64,000 bases of DNA from the NCBI GenBank assembly GCA_023376005.1, contig CM042145.1, positions 61,638,100-61,702,099 of the forward strand. The letters run 5' to 3'. Below the pieces are notes generated by a model. The model saw nothing but the letters and a program-made list of their open reading frames with translations. It made no database searches and was not told where the DNA came from. Position 1 is the first letter of the stretch; the number at the start of each line of letters is the position of its first letter. The translations under genes were made by a program, and so were the position numbers. Below are positions 13,034 to 23,326 of the stretch, in pieces. The stretch comes from Doryteuthis pealeii. Taxonomy: Eukaryota > Mollusca > Cephalopoda > Myopsida > Loliginidae.

Positions 13034-13705
13034 CTCCACCACAGAAGCAGTCTTCCTACGGGTGACTATCTTAAAACCAAATTCCTTGAGGGAAAATATT
13101 CATCGTATTTAGCAACATGACAAGATCACCGAGTGCAGAGATACGTAAAATGGAATCTAAAATGAAAAAAAAAACTTAATCTTTCCTTTCAGAGATTTTA
13201 TTTTAACGGCATGTCAGCCTGTCTAAATAGGGTAGGTCGATTTTTGAATCTAAGCTCTCCAATGGGGAGAAAGTTGCAAATTAACATAAAAGAATTACCA
13301 CAAAATATTTTTCTTCAAAACTCTTCATTTGAGGAAATTAATTTTAGATACTAAAATAATCGTAAATTGGTTATCTTTTCGGTGTTACTCGAAAATGTAA
13401 GTGTCAAATTAAAACTTGGTCTTGAAGAAAATGAATGTAGAAAATATATTTCGCCTCCCTACGACACCTACCCCCTCGTAGTAAAGAAACAGGGCTGTAT
13501 ATATACCCAGTGCCTGAGGCGCCCAAAAAAAGGGAATGCCGAAGGTTATCAACGCTTTTTTTTAACTAACCATCGCATGAGTTTCGGCTTGTGCGTAGCT
13601 TCCTACTTTTAAAAAATTAAAGACTTGTCGTCACATCCTTACCTGGTGGAATGTTGAGGTAAATAACGCCCTTCCTAGATAGTAAGATTTAGGATTGTCA
13701 CTCAC

Positions 13706-14293
13706 GTTTGGTTTGTGGCATATCAACCCCAGTGTGTCATTTAATGCCGACAAAGTTTCGGAATAAATTCATTCTTAATGAATACTCAATTTTGTTTATA
13801 AACTCATGTTTTTCTATTTAACCCATAGATGGGACCCTAACAGGTACTACCACTCTGGGTTAGAGTGGACTTGGGAGCAATGGTGATGAAGGGGTGCTCC
13901 ACATTCTCCAAACCTCCAAAACTGGAACCTCACCATCAGATAGAGTTTAACGTCATTCCCAGGACATGTAGACCCTCAGTCACCGCCTTCTAGCCCCAAT
14001 ATGATAAAAAGGGGTTGGGGCTTGCCATAAGGGCAATAGGGTTGGGTGCTCATATAGGTGCTAGGGCTTGACGTGACCAGTCGATTGATCGGAGGGGGCC
14101 TCTCCGACCGCCCGTCTAGCCCAAGTTAGGACCAAAGTGGAGTATTGCAAGTCATAAACTGCTCATCCACCTGGGTTCTATCCTTAAGCATCACAGGTCG
14201 CCACCCACGGCCAACAGGGGGCCCCATTGGGGGAGTCTTACCCCTCTGCAGAGGTGCAGTCGGTGCATTCTAACGCCCCAGCCGACAGGGCGG
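13706..14293 (-). mobile_element. Hairpin-tail SINE, near-complete copy
   Basis: All segments are present in order, from GTTTGGTTTGTGGCATATC to AGCCGACAGGGCGG. A short flanking repeat CTCAC occurs on both sides (just before 13706 and just after 14293). It may be the remains of the target duplication. Confidence 0.75.
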
Positions 14294-15902
14294 CTCACTC
14301 CCCGGATTTGAAAGAAAGTGCATACTGCACTAGAAAATGGTTGGCTACGACTAGACTATTACTATTTCATGGCATATAAACCCTTGTAGGTTATTTAATG
14401 CCATAATTGGATTTGTTTAATTTCATGTGTATTAATCTTTTGAAACCAAAAAAAAAATTTTTTTTTTTGGGGGGGGGGGGTTAAATCAAAGTTTTTTTTA
14501 TGAGTATTAATAATCATCATGTATTAATAGGTCGGTAGAATTTACATAAACTTGCAAACAAATCTATTTGACCCATAAAAGGGTTGGTTGTTTTTTATGG
14601 CATGTAAACTCTTCGGTAATGGGTATTTAAATTTTTTTTAAACACATCTTTAAACTCATTTTTCTATTTAACCCAGAGATGAGACGACTAAACAAATACA
14701 TTTTAATATTTTAATCTACAAATCAGTGGATCCTTGAATTTCCAGTGTGGAATTAGTCAGAATACCAACATTGATAGTCTCTCAATTTAGACAACCTTTT
14801 TCAGAATTCTGCTCTCATATGGGGAGGGGGTAAAAATACAAGTATAGTACTACTCTATCAAGTGTGTTTGCGAAAATTCAAGCTTAGCGCTAGAACAATT
14901 TCGATTAGTTTAATTTCAGTGATATTAAAGTTTTAGAGTTGTGGGTTGGTTTTACGGCATGTCAACCCATTTGGGTCATTTTATGCCGAAGACGCGTTTT
15001 CTTCATTCTTGGTGGTTACTCTTCTTTTTAAACTCATTTTTCTATTTAACCCATAGATAGGACCCTAACAGGTTCTACTACTCCGGGTCAGAGTGTACCA
15101 GGTAGCAATAATGATGAAGGGGTACTCCAGATTCCCCAGGACACTAAGACCCTCAGCCATCACCTTCTAGCACATATGATAAAGAGGTTAGGGCTTGCCC
15201 TAAGGACAATAGGGCTGAGACAATCATAGGTGCTAGGGTCTGACGTGACTAGTCGGTTGGTTGTAAGGAGGCCTCTCCGACCGACCGTCTAGCCTAAATA
15301 AAGATTGACTTGTTTTTTTACGGTATATCAACCTCAGTGGGTCATTTAATGCCGGCAAAGTTTTTCAAATAAATTTATTCTTAATGGATACTCAATTTTT
15401 TATAAACTCATTTTTCTATTTAACCCATAGATAGGACCCTGACAGGTACTACCACTCCGGGTCAGATTGGACCAGGGAGCAATGGTGATGAAGGGGTGCT
15501 CCACATCCAAAGCTCCAAACTGGAACCTCGCCATCAGATAGAGTTTACCATCATATCATCATACCCTGGATATGAAAACCCTCAACCAACTAAGGGTCAA
15601 AGTGGAATGTTGCATGTCATGGATTGTCCAGCCACCTGGGCTCCATCCTTAATCATCAAGGGTCGCCACCAAAGTCCAACAGGTGGCCCCATTATGAGTG
15701 TCTTACCCCCTCTGGAGCGGTACAGTTAGCGTAAAGCCCCAACTGACAAGGCTTAATTTAGTGAAGAGGTTCAGTTGTTTATCAGAGTTCTAGAGATGTT
15801 AAAGATTCAGCCTAAATTTGATGAACATAATTCTGAAGAATTGGGTACAGGGATAACAAAAACAAGTTGTATAGAGTTTAAGACTTGTATAAAGGGAAAA
15901 TA

Positions 15903-16128
15903 AAGTCGTCGGAGTGGCCTAAAGTCGGTATCAGCCAGTCAGCGAGGGAGTCTATCCCCTTTTCAATAGCGCTAGACCAAGGAGATTGTTTTGACGTATG
16001 AGATGGTGCGCCACACCTACCATCAGCTCCTTACTTTACCGCACAGATCCCTGTGCTACTCATACGCTGAGTTGGCGAGGACTGGTATCGAATTAGGAAA
16101 CTTGTGGTTTCTAGCCGAACGCTAAGAT
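15903..16128 (-). mobile_element. tRNA-derived SINE (family A)
   Basis: On the minus strand it reads CGTTCGGCTAGAAACC, the box-B-like TTCGATACC, CAACTCAGCGTATGAGTAGC, GGTCTAGCGC and TAGACTCCCTCGCTG. Relatives sit at 19682-19925, 32223-32440, 40193-40442 and 45632-45868. Confidence 0.8.
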
Positions 16129-16195
16129 AAAAAAATACGATACTATGACCAATAGAGAATTTGAGAAATATCTTAAAGGAATCTAACTAAAACAG

Positions 16196-16738
16196 GTTTG
16201 TTTCGTGGTATATCAAATTGGGTGGGTTATTTAATGCCGACAAAGTTTTGAAATAGTCATTCTTAATGGATACACAATTTTGTTTATAAACTAGCGTTTT
16301 TCTATTTAACCCATAGATGGGACCCTAACAGGTACTACCACTCTAGGTCAGAGTGGACCAGGGAGCAATGGTGATGAAGGGGCGCTCCACATTCCCCAGA
16401 CCTCCAAAACTGGAACCTCACCATCAGATAGAGATTAACGTCATTCCCAGGACATGTAAACCCTCATCCACCACCTTCTAGCACCCATATGATAAAAAGG
16501 GTTGGGGCTTGCCATAAGGGCAATAGAGTTGGGACAATCTTATAGGTGCTAGGGCTTGACGTGACCAGCCGATTGAGCAGAGGGGGCCTCTCCGATTACC
16601 CATCTAGCCCAAGTAAGGGCACATCCACCAGGATTCCGTCCTTAACCAACACAGAACGCCACTCACGGCCCCATTGGAGGGGTCTTTCTCCTCTGTAGAG
16701 GTGCAGTCGGTGTATTCTAAAGCCCCAGCTGACAGGAC
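16196..16738 (-). mobile_element. Hairpin-tail SINE, near-complete copy
   Basis: Runs from GTTTGTTTCGTGGTATATC to the head CAGCTGACAGGAC. The flanks ACTAAAA and ACTAGAAAA are similar but not identical, so the target duplication is only suggested. Confidence 0.7.
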
Positions 16739-16950
16739 TAGAAAATGTAATGTAAGAACAGCGCTTCAGATCAAGAATTCAATTATTTAGACGAATAATC
16801 AGAAAGCAATTATTGCTTAAAGTGAACATTGTTAATCAGTCCAAAATCACCAATCTAAAACTACGTCATATACAAAAATAGCATAGACATAGGGTACCAA
16901 GATATCTGGGGTTAATTAGGATTCTGACTAGTTACCTCAAAAGTATGAAG

Positions 16951-17517
16951 ATTGGTTTGGTTTATGGCATATCAACCTCAGTGGGTCATTTAAACCGACA
17001 AAGTTTTGAAATAAAGTCATTCTTAATTTTTTTTATAAACATATTTTCCTATTTAACCCATAGATGGGACTCTAACATGTATTACCACTCCGGATCTGAG
17101 TGGACCAGGGAGCAATTGTGTGCTATGATGGGGTGCTCCACATTCCCCAAACCTCCAGAACTGGAACCTCACCATTAGATAGAGTTTAACGTCATTCCCA
17201 GGACATGTAGACCCTCAGTCACCACCTTCTAGCACCCATATGATAAAAAGGGTTGGGGCTTGCCATAGGGTTGGGGCAATCATTTAGTTGCTAGGGCTTG
17301 ACTTGACCAGCCGATTGATCGGAGGGGGCCGCCCGTCTAGCCCTAGAAAAGCCTAAAGTGGAATATTGCAAGTCATGAACTGCTCAACTACCTGTGTTCT
17401 ATCCTTAAGTATCACGGATCGCCACCCACAGCCAATAGGTGGCCCCATTGGGGGAGTTTTACCCCTCTGCAGAGGTGCAGTCGGTGCATTATAACGCCCC
17501 AACCGCCAGGGCGACAC
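16951..17517 (-). mobile_element. Hairpin-tail SINE, complete copy with 10-bp target duplication
   Basis: Perfect repeats AAGTATGAAG at 16941-16950 and 17518-17527 flank a 567-bp copy. The uninterrupted target is visible near 18530, where AAAAGTATGAAGACGTTACG occurs without an insert in a second copy of the host sequence. This confirms both ends. Confidence 0.88.
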
Positions 17518-18007
17518 AAGTATGAAGGCGTTACGTCAACTTTTCTGCTCAATATAGGTCGTCCATAGAAAGTGTTATGCTAATTTATCACGCACGCATG
17601 AACTATTCCAACTATAAATAGCGACAGGTTCTGCGAGTTAATATTTCAGCGGATAGTTGATAAGACCGCCTCACGAGTACCTTCCCATTTGTATATGTTT
17701 GTACTACTGTTCTTTGTTAATATATTTAACTCATTTCCTCTCTTTATTCTGGCCCCTAACCAGGCCACAACAGAAAGGATATTTGGTCAAGTACTACACG
17801 TACAAACTTATTAACTTCAAGATAAGATAAAAGCTAAACGATTCTTTATTAGGAAGTTGCTTAGTCAAGATGTTTAATAGTTTATAGGGGTTGTTCAGTT
17901 CTTAAAAATTCAGCCAAAAGTCTTCAGAATTGGATACAGTGATAATAAATACAGTGATAATAAAAACAAGTTGTAGATTGGTTGGATTTTACGGCATGTC
18001 AACCCTT

Positions 18008-18378
18008 GTTAAGGTATTATCGCATAAATGCGTCCTGGTCTCCTGCCCTACAAAACGCTAAGCGGTTCCTGCTGAAAAAAAAAACACCCCGTTCTACGAT
18101 TGAAGTCCCTAGCTTAAACGGTGCCTGCTGAAAAACCAACCCGCGCTACTATTTAACTCCCTCGCTGTTTGAAGGCGTTTTCCCGAAAAGTTAATGCGAT
18201 ATGAAAGCGATATTTTGCCCCCTCCCCCATCGAGTCTTTTCTCGACAAGTAATAGTTCTCACCCTCCCCTTCAATTTGTTTATCAGTTTGAAGGCGTTTT
18301 TATCGACAAATTACTTTTAGTGGTTTGAAGGCGTTAAAATTAAGCTTCCACCCAGATATGCCAGGACGCATTTATGCG
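18008..18378. mobile_element. Foldback/MITE with about 20-bp inverted ends
   Basis: Ends ATCGCATAAATGCGTCCTGG and its reverse complement near 18359-18378. The left interior (TCTCCTGCC, then CTGCTGAAAAAAAAAACACC and ACGATTGAAGT) matches the arms of the 37169-37610 foldback, so the two are relatives. It interrupts a hairpin-tail SINE: the tail is before 18008 and the middle resumes near 18387. Confidence 0.7.
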
Positions 18379-18581
18379 ATATGCACTGCTTGACGTGACC
18401 AGCCAATTGATTGAAACTGGACTCTCCGACCGCCCATTTAGCCTAAGTAAGGGCCAAAGTGTGGTGTTGCAGGACATGGACTGCTCAGCCACCAAGGATT
18501 TGTATTAAGAGTTCTGTCAAAAGTATGAAGACGTTACGTCAAACTTTCTGCTCAATATAGGTCGATCATAAAATATTTGGT

Positions 18582-19031
18582 TTGGTTTATTTTACGGCAT
18601 ATCAACCTCGCTAGGTCATTTGATGCCGACAAAGTTTTGAAATAAATTCATTCTTAATAGATAATCAAATTGCTTATATTATATAAACTCAATTTTCTAT
18701 TTAACCCATAACAGGTACTACCACTCCGAGTCAGAGTGGACCAAGGAGCAATGGAGATGAAGTGGTGCTCCACATTCCCAGACCTGGAACCTCACCATCA
18801 AATAGAGTTTATCGTCATTCCCAGGATATGTAGACCCTCAGTCACCACCTTCTAGCACCCATATGATAAAAGGGGTTGGGGCTTCCCATAAGGGCAATAG
18901 GGAGTTTTGCAGGTCATGGACTGCTCATCCACCTGGGTTCTATCCTTAAGCATCATGGGTCGCCGCCAACCCCATTGGGGGAGTCTTACCCCTCTGCATA
19001 GGTGCATTCTAACGCCCCACCGACAGGGCGA
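18582..19031 (-). mobile_element. Hairpin-tail SINE, copy with 10-bp target duplication
   Basis: Perfect repeats AATATTTGGT at 18572-18581 and 19032-19041. The copy lacks part of its middle (450 bp) but keeps both ends: the tail TTGGTTTATTTTACGGC and the head GACAGGGCGAG. Confidence 0.85.
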
Positions 19032-19041
19032 GAATATTTGG

Positions 19042-21060
19042 TCATGTACTACAACCATAAACTTAGTAAATAGAAGATACCTTCCAAATGAGTCTATAAT
19101 ATTAAGAATTCAATTAGTGAAAATTACTAGCAGTTTATGATGGTTAAAGAGTTGTTAAAAGATTCAGCATAAATTTGATAAACGTAGTTCTGTAGAATTG
19201 GGTACGGAGGTAGTAAAATGTAATTTTTACACTTACCTAGACAGATGCTCGATGGAAAAGGTAATGAAATCCGTGCTCTTGTGTGGTAACCGTCAGAATT
19301 TAATATTTCCTCGACACCACTTATTTTATTATTGAAGATCGCATTTGGTTGGGCGAGACTATATTTTCTTAAGAAAGTGTGAAAAGGAATTCGAGTAAAA
19401 CATTTCTGCCCCTCAAGCGCTATTTTTTGCTGTTAACTCGGTTACTAAAGTTAAACTGGAAATTTTACAAGGTCGGACGCACACGCTGCTTGTAAGCAAC
19501 GAATCACAAATCAATTCATTGCAACCTATTACTGTTAGTTTACACAATACTTTGATAAGCAAGTGAGAGACCAAATCAACATTTTTCTCCTTTTCATATC
19601 GAGGATAAAGTTTCAACGTCACTCTCCCCCAACAGGTCGGTAGAAAAAAATCCGACTAGTCTAAACCTTGTAAAGTAAAATAGGCGGAGTGACCTATTGT
19701 CGGTATCAGCCGGACAGAGAGGGAGTCTATCCCTTTTTCAATGGGGCTAGACCAGGGAGATTGTTTTTTGCGTCTGGGAGGTGGAATGCCACACTTTACC
19801 GCACAGGTAAAAGCTGTGTTACTCCTGCTAGTTTGCGATGGCTGGTATCGAACCCGGGACCTTTTTTGTTTCGAGGCAGACGTTCTACCGATTGAACTAC
19901 GTGTCAGACTTAATATAGCTCAGAAGGGTTGTGGAGCAGTAGATAAACTACCCCCACACCGGAGGACCGAGTAGGACGTATCGGAAAATAAACCCGACAT
20001 CTACGGGTGTCGACCTTTTTTAAGAATAAAAAGAAAATTTAAGACAGTAACAATATAGTATTTATAACTTGTCATAAAATAATTTGTGAAGATATTTTGA
20101 AGAAATATCAAACGTAGAGTCTAGTGCTTGGGCAATGGTAAATATTCTTTGAGTTGGGTCATTATTTTTGGCGTATTGGTAATATGCAAAGTAACACTGG
20201 AGAGTAATATTTTTGAAATGGTTAGAAACTAGAACAGGTACTGTAAAACAGTTTCAGATTAAGAATTCAATTATTTAAACGAATATTCCGAAAGCTGGAT
20301 ATCGTTTAAATCGTATATTTTTATAATCTGTCCGAATTCACCAGTTTAAAACTACCTAATTTACAAAGTTACCAATTAATGCTGTGTCTGCTAGCCGTGG
20401 AGTTCATATTTATATATTCAGAAAATTTCAAAGTGCCCGGATGTGTTTTTAAATGCAAATAGGTTACCGTATATTCGGGAAACATTTCATATGATTTTAT
20501 CGGCCGACCCACTTTACTTTGAAATAAATATTTCCTCACCCGGCTGTTTAGGGGGGGGGGGGTGACAACTAATAAGTGTCAACTGAGTATCTTATCGCGA
20601 TGTAATGATTTGCAAATTAGTCTTGTAGACCAGTAACACCTGGGTAGTGAGTTCGATACTAACTTGGCGCGAAGTGCAAACTTCACTAGGTATGATCAAA
20701 AATACCAAAGGAAGATAATAAAAACATTTTTAATTTTCAAACTATTACCAAAAATCAGGGAATTGTCCGATTTGAATGAAAATTTCACCAAATTATTCAC
20801 TAATGACTTAATTTCATAATAAATACCTTATTCTACTGAACCTGAAAAAGGTTGTTTTTTTATCAATTCAGAATGTTTGGTCGTTTAAAAGAAAAAACTT
20901 TTCCAGTCCCCAATTTTCAGATTTCTAAAAAGATCAAATCCTAAAGAACACACAGAAAAATTCTAAAAATAAAAATAAAAATTCGATACCCGAAAAAAGT
21001 TATTTGCCAATTTAAGTTATTTTCTTAAAATTCAAAACAATAATTTGTAATGTCTGTGCG
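19042..21060. other. No gene seen (about 2 kb)
   Basis: Apart from the SINE at 19682-19925 this is AT-rich sequence with no coding potential I can support, plus a G run near 20551-20560. The minus-strand frame at 19413-19622 has no recognisable motif. Confidence 0.5.
19682..19925 (-). mobile_element. tRNA-derived SINE (family A), best-preserved head
   Basis: The minus strand begins CGTAGTTCAATCGGTAGAAC (box A-like, tRNA D-arm form), followed by GGTCCCGGGTTCGATACCAG (box B-like). It then has the family body with TAGACTCCCTCTCTGTC near the end. The head still looks like a tRNA, but the anticodon arm is not convincing as a functional gene. Confidence 0.8.
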
Positions 21061-21251
21061 TCTTTTTGTTTTTGATTCATAATGTTTGAAATAATATGGT
21101 TATTTCCTGTAAGTCTAACATGATCAAAGAGGAACCACTCTTGACTGATAAATTATTTATTTATTGATCTACTAGGAAAAAAGAAGACGGGGTTAGGGTT
21201 AGGGTTTGTTTAATGGGAAAATAAATAATTTATCAGTCATGTTAGACTTAT

Positions 21252-21425
21252 TGTTGTGAGGTGTGGTTTTGTGTTCCTTGTTACAATAGTATTTATTCGT
21301 GCTTAGTCTTAGCACTTGGTTCGGCTTCTCGTAGCTGGCCTCTTAGTCCCCTAAAGTGTCTATATATGTCCTGCAGTAATACACACATGTAAATGAGATA
21401 ACACGCCATTGGCTATCTCACTACA
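21252..21425 (-). repeat. 3' LTR of the Gag-protease element
   Basis: 174 bp. Identical to the 5' LTR except for one G/A difference and 7 extra bases near the outer end. The purine run AGGGAGG just upstream is the likely polypurine tract and is also coding sequence. Confidence 0.88.
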
Positions 21426-21615
21426 CCTCCCTGAAACGGAGAGGTTTTATTCCCCTCGTTGATCTATTGCTTCTCCTAAATATCCTTGGGGGTGTTCTTC
21501 GTAATGGTGACCGCGGTCTCATTTCATCACTACTGGATCCCTGGTATGGCACCTCGGAATCCGACTCGCCTTCATCTGTGGGTTCTATAACGTCTCCCCC
21601 ATATTGGTTTATATC
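21421..21615 (-). pseudogene. Remnant polyprotein tail after an in-frame TAG
   Basis: Same frame as gag-protease. After the TAG it is open for 64 codons (YGGDVIEPTDEGESDSEVPY, then RRTPPRIFRRSNRSTRG), ending with a stop located inside the 3' LTR. Composition (acidic, then Arg/Ser/Pro-rich) matches the tail after the integrase of gypsy polyproteins. It looks like the surviving end after a deletion fused protease to the tail, near the C run at about 21638-21645. Confidence 0.65.
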
Positions 21616-22842
21616 CTACGCGATTCGTAATATGAGGGGGGGGCTATTTTCTTTCACTCGTATTGTGGCTTTATAACCTCTCAAGATTCCTATTTTTTGC
21701 TTTTTACTTTCTATGCAGTCGATTAAATTGTCTGTATCTATGTTTATAATATCTGTGCCAATTAGTCCATGATTTTTTAAACAATCCACTACAGTTATAG
21801 AGACCACTTCGAATCTTCTATTAGCCTCAAACGTAGCGTCGAATTGTCCCAATGCAGTGATGTACGAGCCATCAAATTGTCTTAATTTCAAGTGACTTCT
21901 CTTTAACTTGGGTTTACCCATATGTTGCCAAAAGTTCTTTGGAATAATAGTCACGTCACTACCTGTATCGACTTGCATCTCAAATGGTATTTCATTTAAT
22001 TTTACTGTCAACTTCTGTTTTTTGTTCACCCGTACTTGGTACACGTCTTCTATCGAATTTGTCCATTTCGACTTGACTCTGCATACCGTACTAAAATGAT
22101 TCTGTTTTTTGCAAACATAACAGGTTTGTCCATAAGCAGGACAATTTGTTCTTTTGTCAATATTATGTTGAAAATTGCAGTACTTACAATTCTTTAGCCT
22201 TGTTTTTACTTGTAACACATCAGTGTTATTTGCTGCCTTTTCTTCTATTTGAAACACCATTGTGTTGTTTTGAGTATCTTCCTTGAATTCGGATATCATT
22301 TCCAGTTGCTGTACAAATTCCACGCATGTTTCTAATGTCATGTTATTTGACTGTAGACGTTCTAAAATTTTGTCTTTTTGATTCCTGTCGTGCATTCCTT
22401 CTATGAACCGTAACTGGATTAATTCTTCTTCGATGGTAAAATCTCCTGTTCCAAGCTGTTGAAATTCACAGAATCTCGCGGCCTTTTTTAGTCTCTGAAT
22501 GTAATTCCTTGCTGGTTCGTTGGGATTTTGCTTCGTAGAAAGGAATTTAGTCCTCTCAGCAATAACCAGTTTTTTCTTAGGTCTTACATTGTTCTTTATG
22601 ATGTGTGCAATTTCTTCAAAGGTGAGATCCTCCAAATCTTTTGGATACGCCATAACGGCTACTTTCATGTTTGCTTCACATCCAGCGGACGCTAAAAATA
22701 AGTCTGTAATCTCATTTTGTCCTCCAATGTTGTTTTTGTCTTGTAATTTTTTGCTTCTTGCAAAGGCTGAAAAACATTTTATCCACATCTCAACATAATC
22801 GGGCTGCTCTAAACTTGCAAGTATGCCTATCGACGACGCCAT
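21616..22842 (-). CDS. Gag-protease polyprotein of LTR retrotransposon
   Basis: 408 residues. Residues 1-215 form a Gag/capsid-like helical region (EPARNYIQRLKKAARFCEF is typical of the gypsy Gag major homology area). A cysteine-rich segment at 219-254 ends in a clear CCHC knuckle (C241-x2-C244-x4-H249-x4-C254). A retropepsin domain follows with VDTGSDVTII (291-300), catalytic Asp292, and the second motif GLIGTDII (359-366). The frame stops at TAG right after the protease, where complete elements would run on into reverse transcriptase. The start codon lies one base inside the LTR end, and no upstream ATG fits. Confidence 0.9.
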   Translation of the reverse strand: MASSIGILASLEQPDYVEMWIKCFSAFARSKKLQDKNNIGGQNEITDLFLASAGCEANMKVAVMAYPKDLEDLTFEEIAHIIKNNVRPKKKLVIAERTKFLSTKQNPNEPARNYIQRLKKAARFCEFQQLGTGDFTIEEELIQLRFIEGMHDRNQKDKILERLQSNNMTLETCVEFVQQLEMISEFKEDTQNNTMVFQIEEKAANNTDVLQVKTRLKNCKYCNFQHNIDKRTNCPAYGQTCYVCKKQNHFSTVCRVKSKWTNSIEDVYQVRVNKKQKLTVKLNEIPFEMQVDTGSDVTIIPKNFWQHMGKPKLKRSHLKLRQFDGSYITALGQFDATFEANRRFEVVSITVVDCLKNHGLIGTDIINIDTDNLIDCIESKKQKIGILRGYKATIRVKENSPPLILRIA

Positions 22843-22843
22843 G

Positions 22844-23010
22844 TGTTGTGGTTTTGTGTTCCTTGTTACAATAGTATTTATTCGTGCTTAGTCTTAGCAC
22901 TTGGTTCGGCTTCTCGTAGCTGACCTCTTAGTCCCCTAAAGTGTCTATATATGTCCTGCAGTAATACACACATGTAAATGAGATAACACGCCATTGGCTA
23001 TCTCACTACA
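22844..23010 (-). repeat. 5' LTR of the Gag-protease element
   Basis: 167 bp. Element orientation is minus: it starts TGTAGTGAGATAGCCAATGG and ends CAAAACCACAACA. One base separates its end from the gag start codon. Confidence 0.88.
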
Positions 23011-23288
23011 CTTATAGGAAATAACCAATACTATTTTGAAGTGAAGCAAACAAAAAACTAATTTTCTCTAAGTCTCTGTTTATTTTTATTCCCTTAAAAA
23101 TTTAATAGTGAATTTTAAACGTCTGGAAGGTACTACGTTGAACTTAACATTTTAACCTTAGATCAAGCTTTATTCAATCAAAAAACGTAAGGTAAAAACT
23201 TTTTAATTTTATGCAACATAATTTCTGGGATTTTTATATATTCAAAAAAATATTACGTGTTTTGGCTACGCATAATAACTTTGCCGTA

Positions 23289-23326
<38 letters not shown>

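Larger units (their letters stand above)
1..19041. repeat. Nested array of the hairpin-tail SINE family
   Basis: About thirty copies or fragments by eye, almost all with the hairpin tail at the low coordinate, so the element reads on the minus strand. Plus-strand order within a copy: GGTT-rich tail, hairpin ACGGCATATCAACC...GGGTCATTTAATGCCG, a short AT-rich stretch, AACCCATAGATGGGACCC, GGTACTACCACTCCGGGTC, CCATCAGATAGAGTTTAACG, CACCCATATGATAAAAAGG, CTTGACGTGACCAGCCGATT, CTTAAGCATCACGGGTCGCC, and the head ending CCGACAGGGC. Spacers include Helitron pieces, MITEs and unassigned sequence. I found no host gene here. Confidence 0.85.
21252..23010 (-). mobile_element. Compact LTR retrotransposon encoding only Gag and protease
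   Basis: 1759 bp from LTR to LTR, with a 5-bp target duplication CTTAT at 21247-21251 and 23011-23015. The LTRs start TGT and end ACA and differ by one substitution and a 7-bp indel, so the insertion looks young. The interior has one gag-protease frame, one in-frame TAG and a 64-residue basic/serine-rich tail resembling the end of an integrase polyprotein. There is no reverse transcriptase, RNase H or integrase core. This fits a non-autonomous, internally deleted Ty3/gypsy-type element relying on a complete relative elsewhere. The assignment to gypsy is from the Gag/zinc-knuckle/DTGS arrangement. Confidence 0.88.
21090..23034. mobile_element. Inverted-repeat (foldback) element hosting the LTR retrotransposon
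   Basis: The left arm GGTTATTTCCTGTAAGTCTA (from 21098) is mirrored by TAGACTTATAGGAAATAACC, which is now split: its left part ends at 21251 and the rest resumes at 23011. Between the arms lie GGGTTAGGGTTAGGGTTT (about 21190-21208) and TTAATGGGAAAATAAATAAT. The same core occurs in the 37-kb foldback. Because the arms are copies of each other, the left arm shows what the site looked like before the LTR element inserted. Confidence 0.75.

Noticed and set aside
16951..17517. Mutator-type DNA transposon as the identity of the array element (10-bp target duplications)
   Set aside because: The element has no terminal inverted repeats, its ends are unlike each other, duplications vary from 10 to 12 bp, and one end is a LINE-like hairpin with a simple tail.
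19682..19925. Possible functional tRNA gene
   Set aside because: Box A and B are present, but the anticodon arm and acceptor stem do not pair and the sequence continues into a SINE body.
21190..21208. A true telomere or subtelomere
   Set aside because: Only two or three TTAGGG units, internal to an inverted repeat, with the same pattern at 37 and 47 kb.
21908..22798. Plus-strand frames opposite the Gag-protease gene
   Set aside because: Shadows of the minus-strand coding sequence, lacking any motif.
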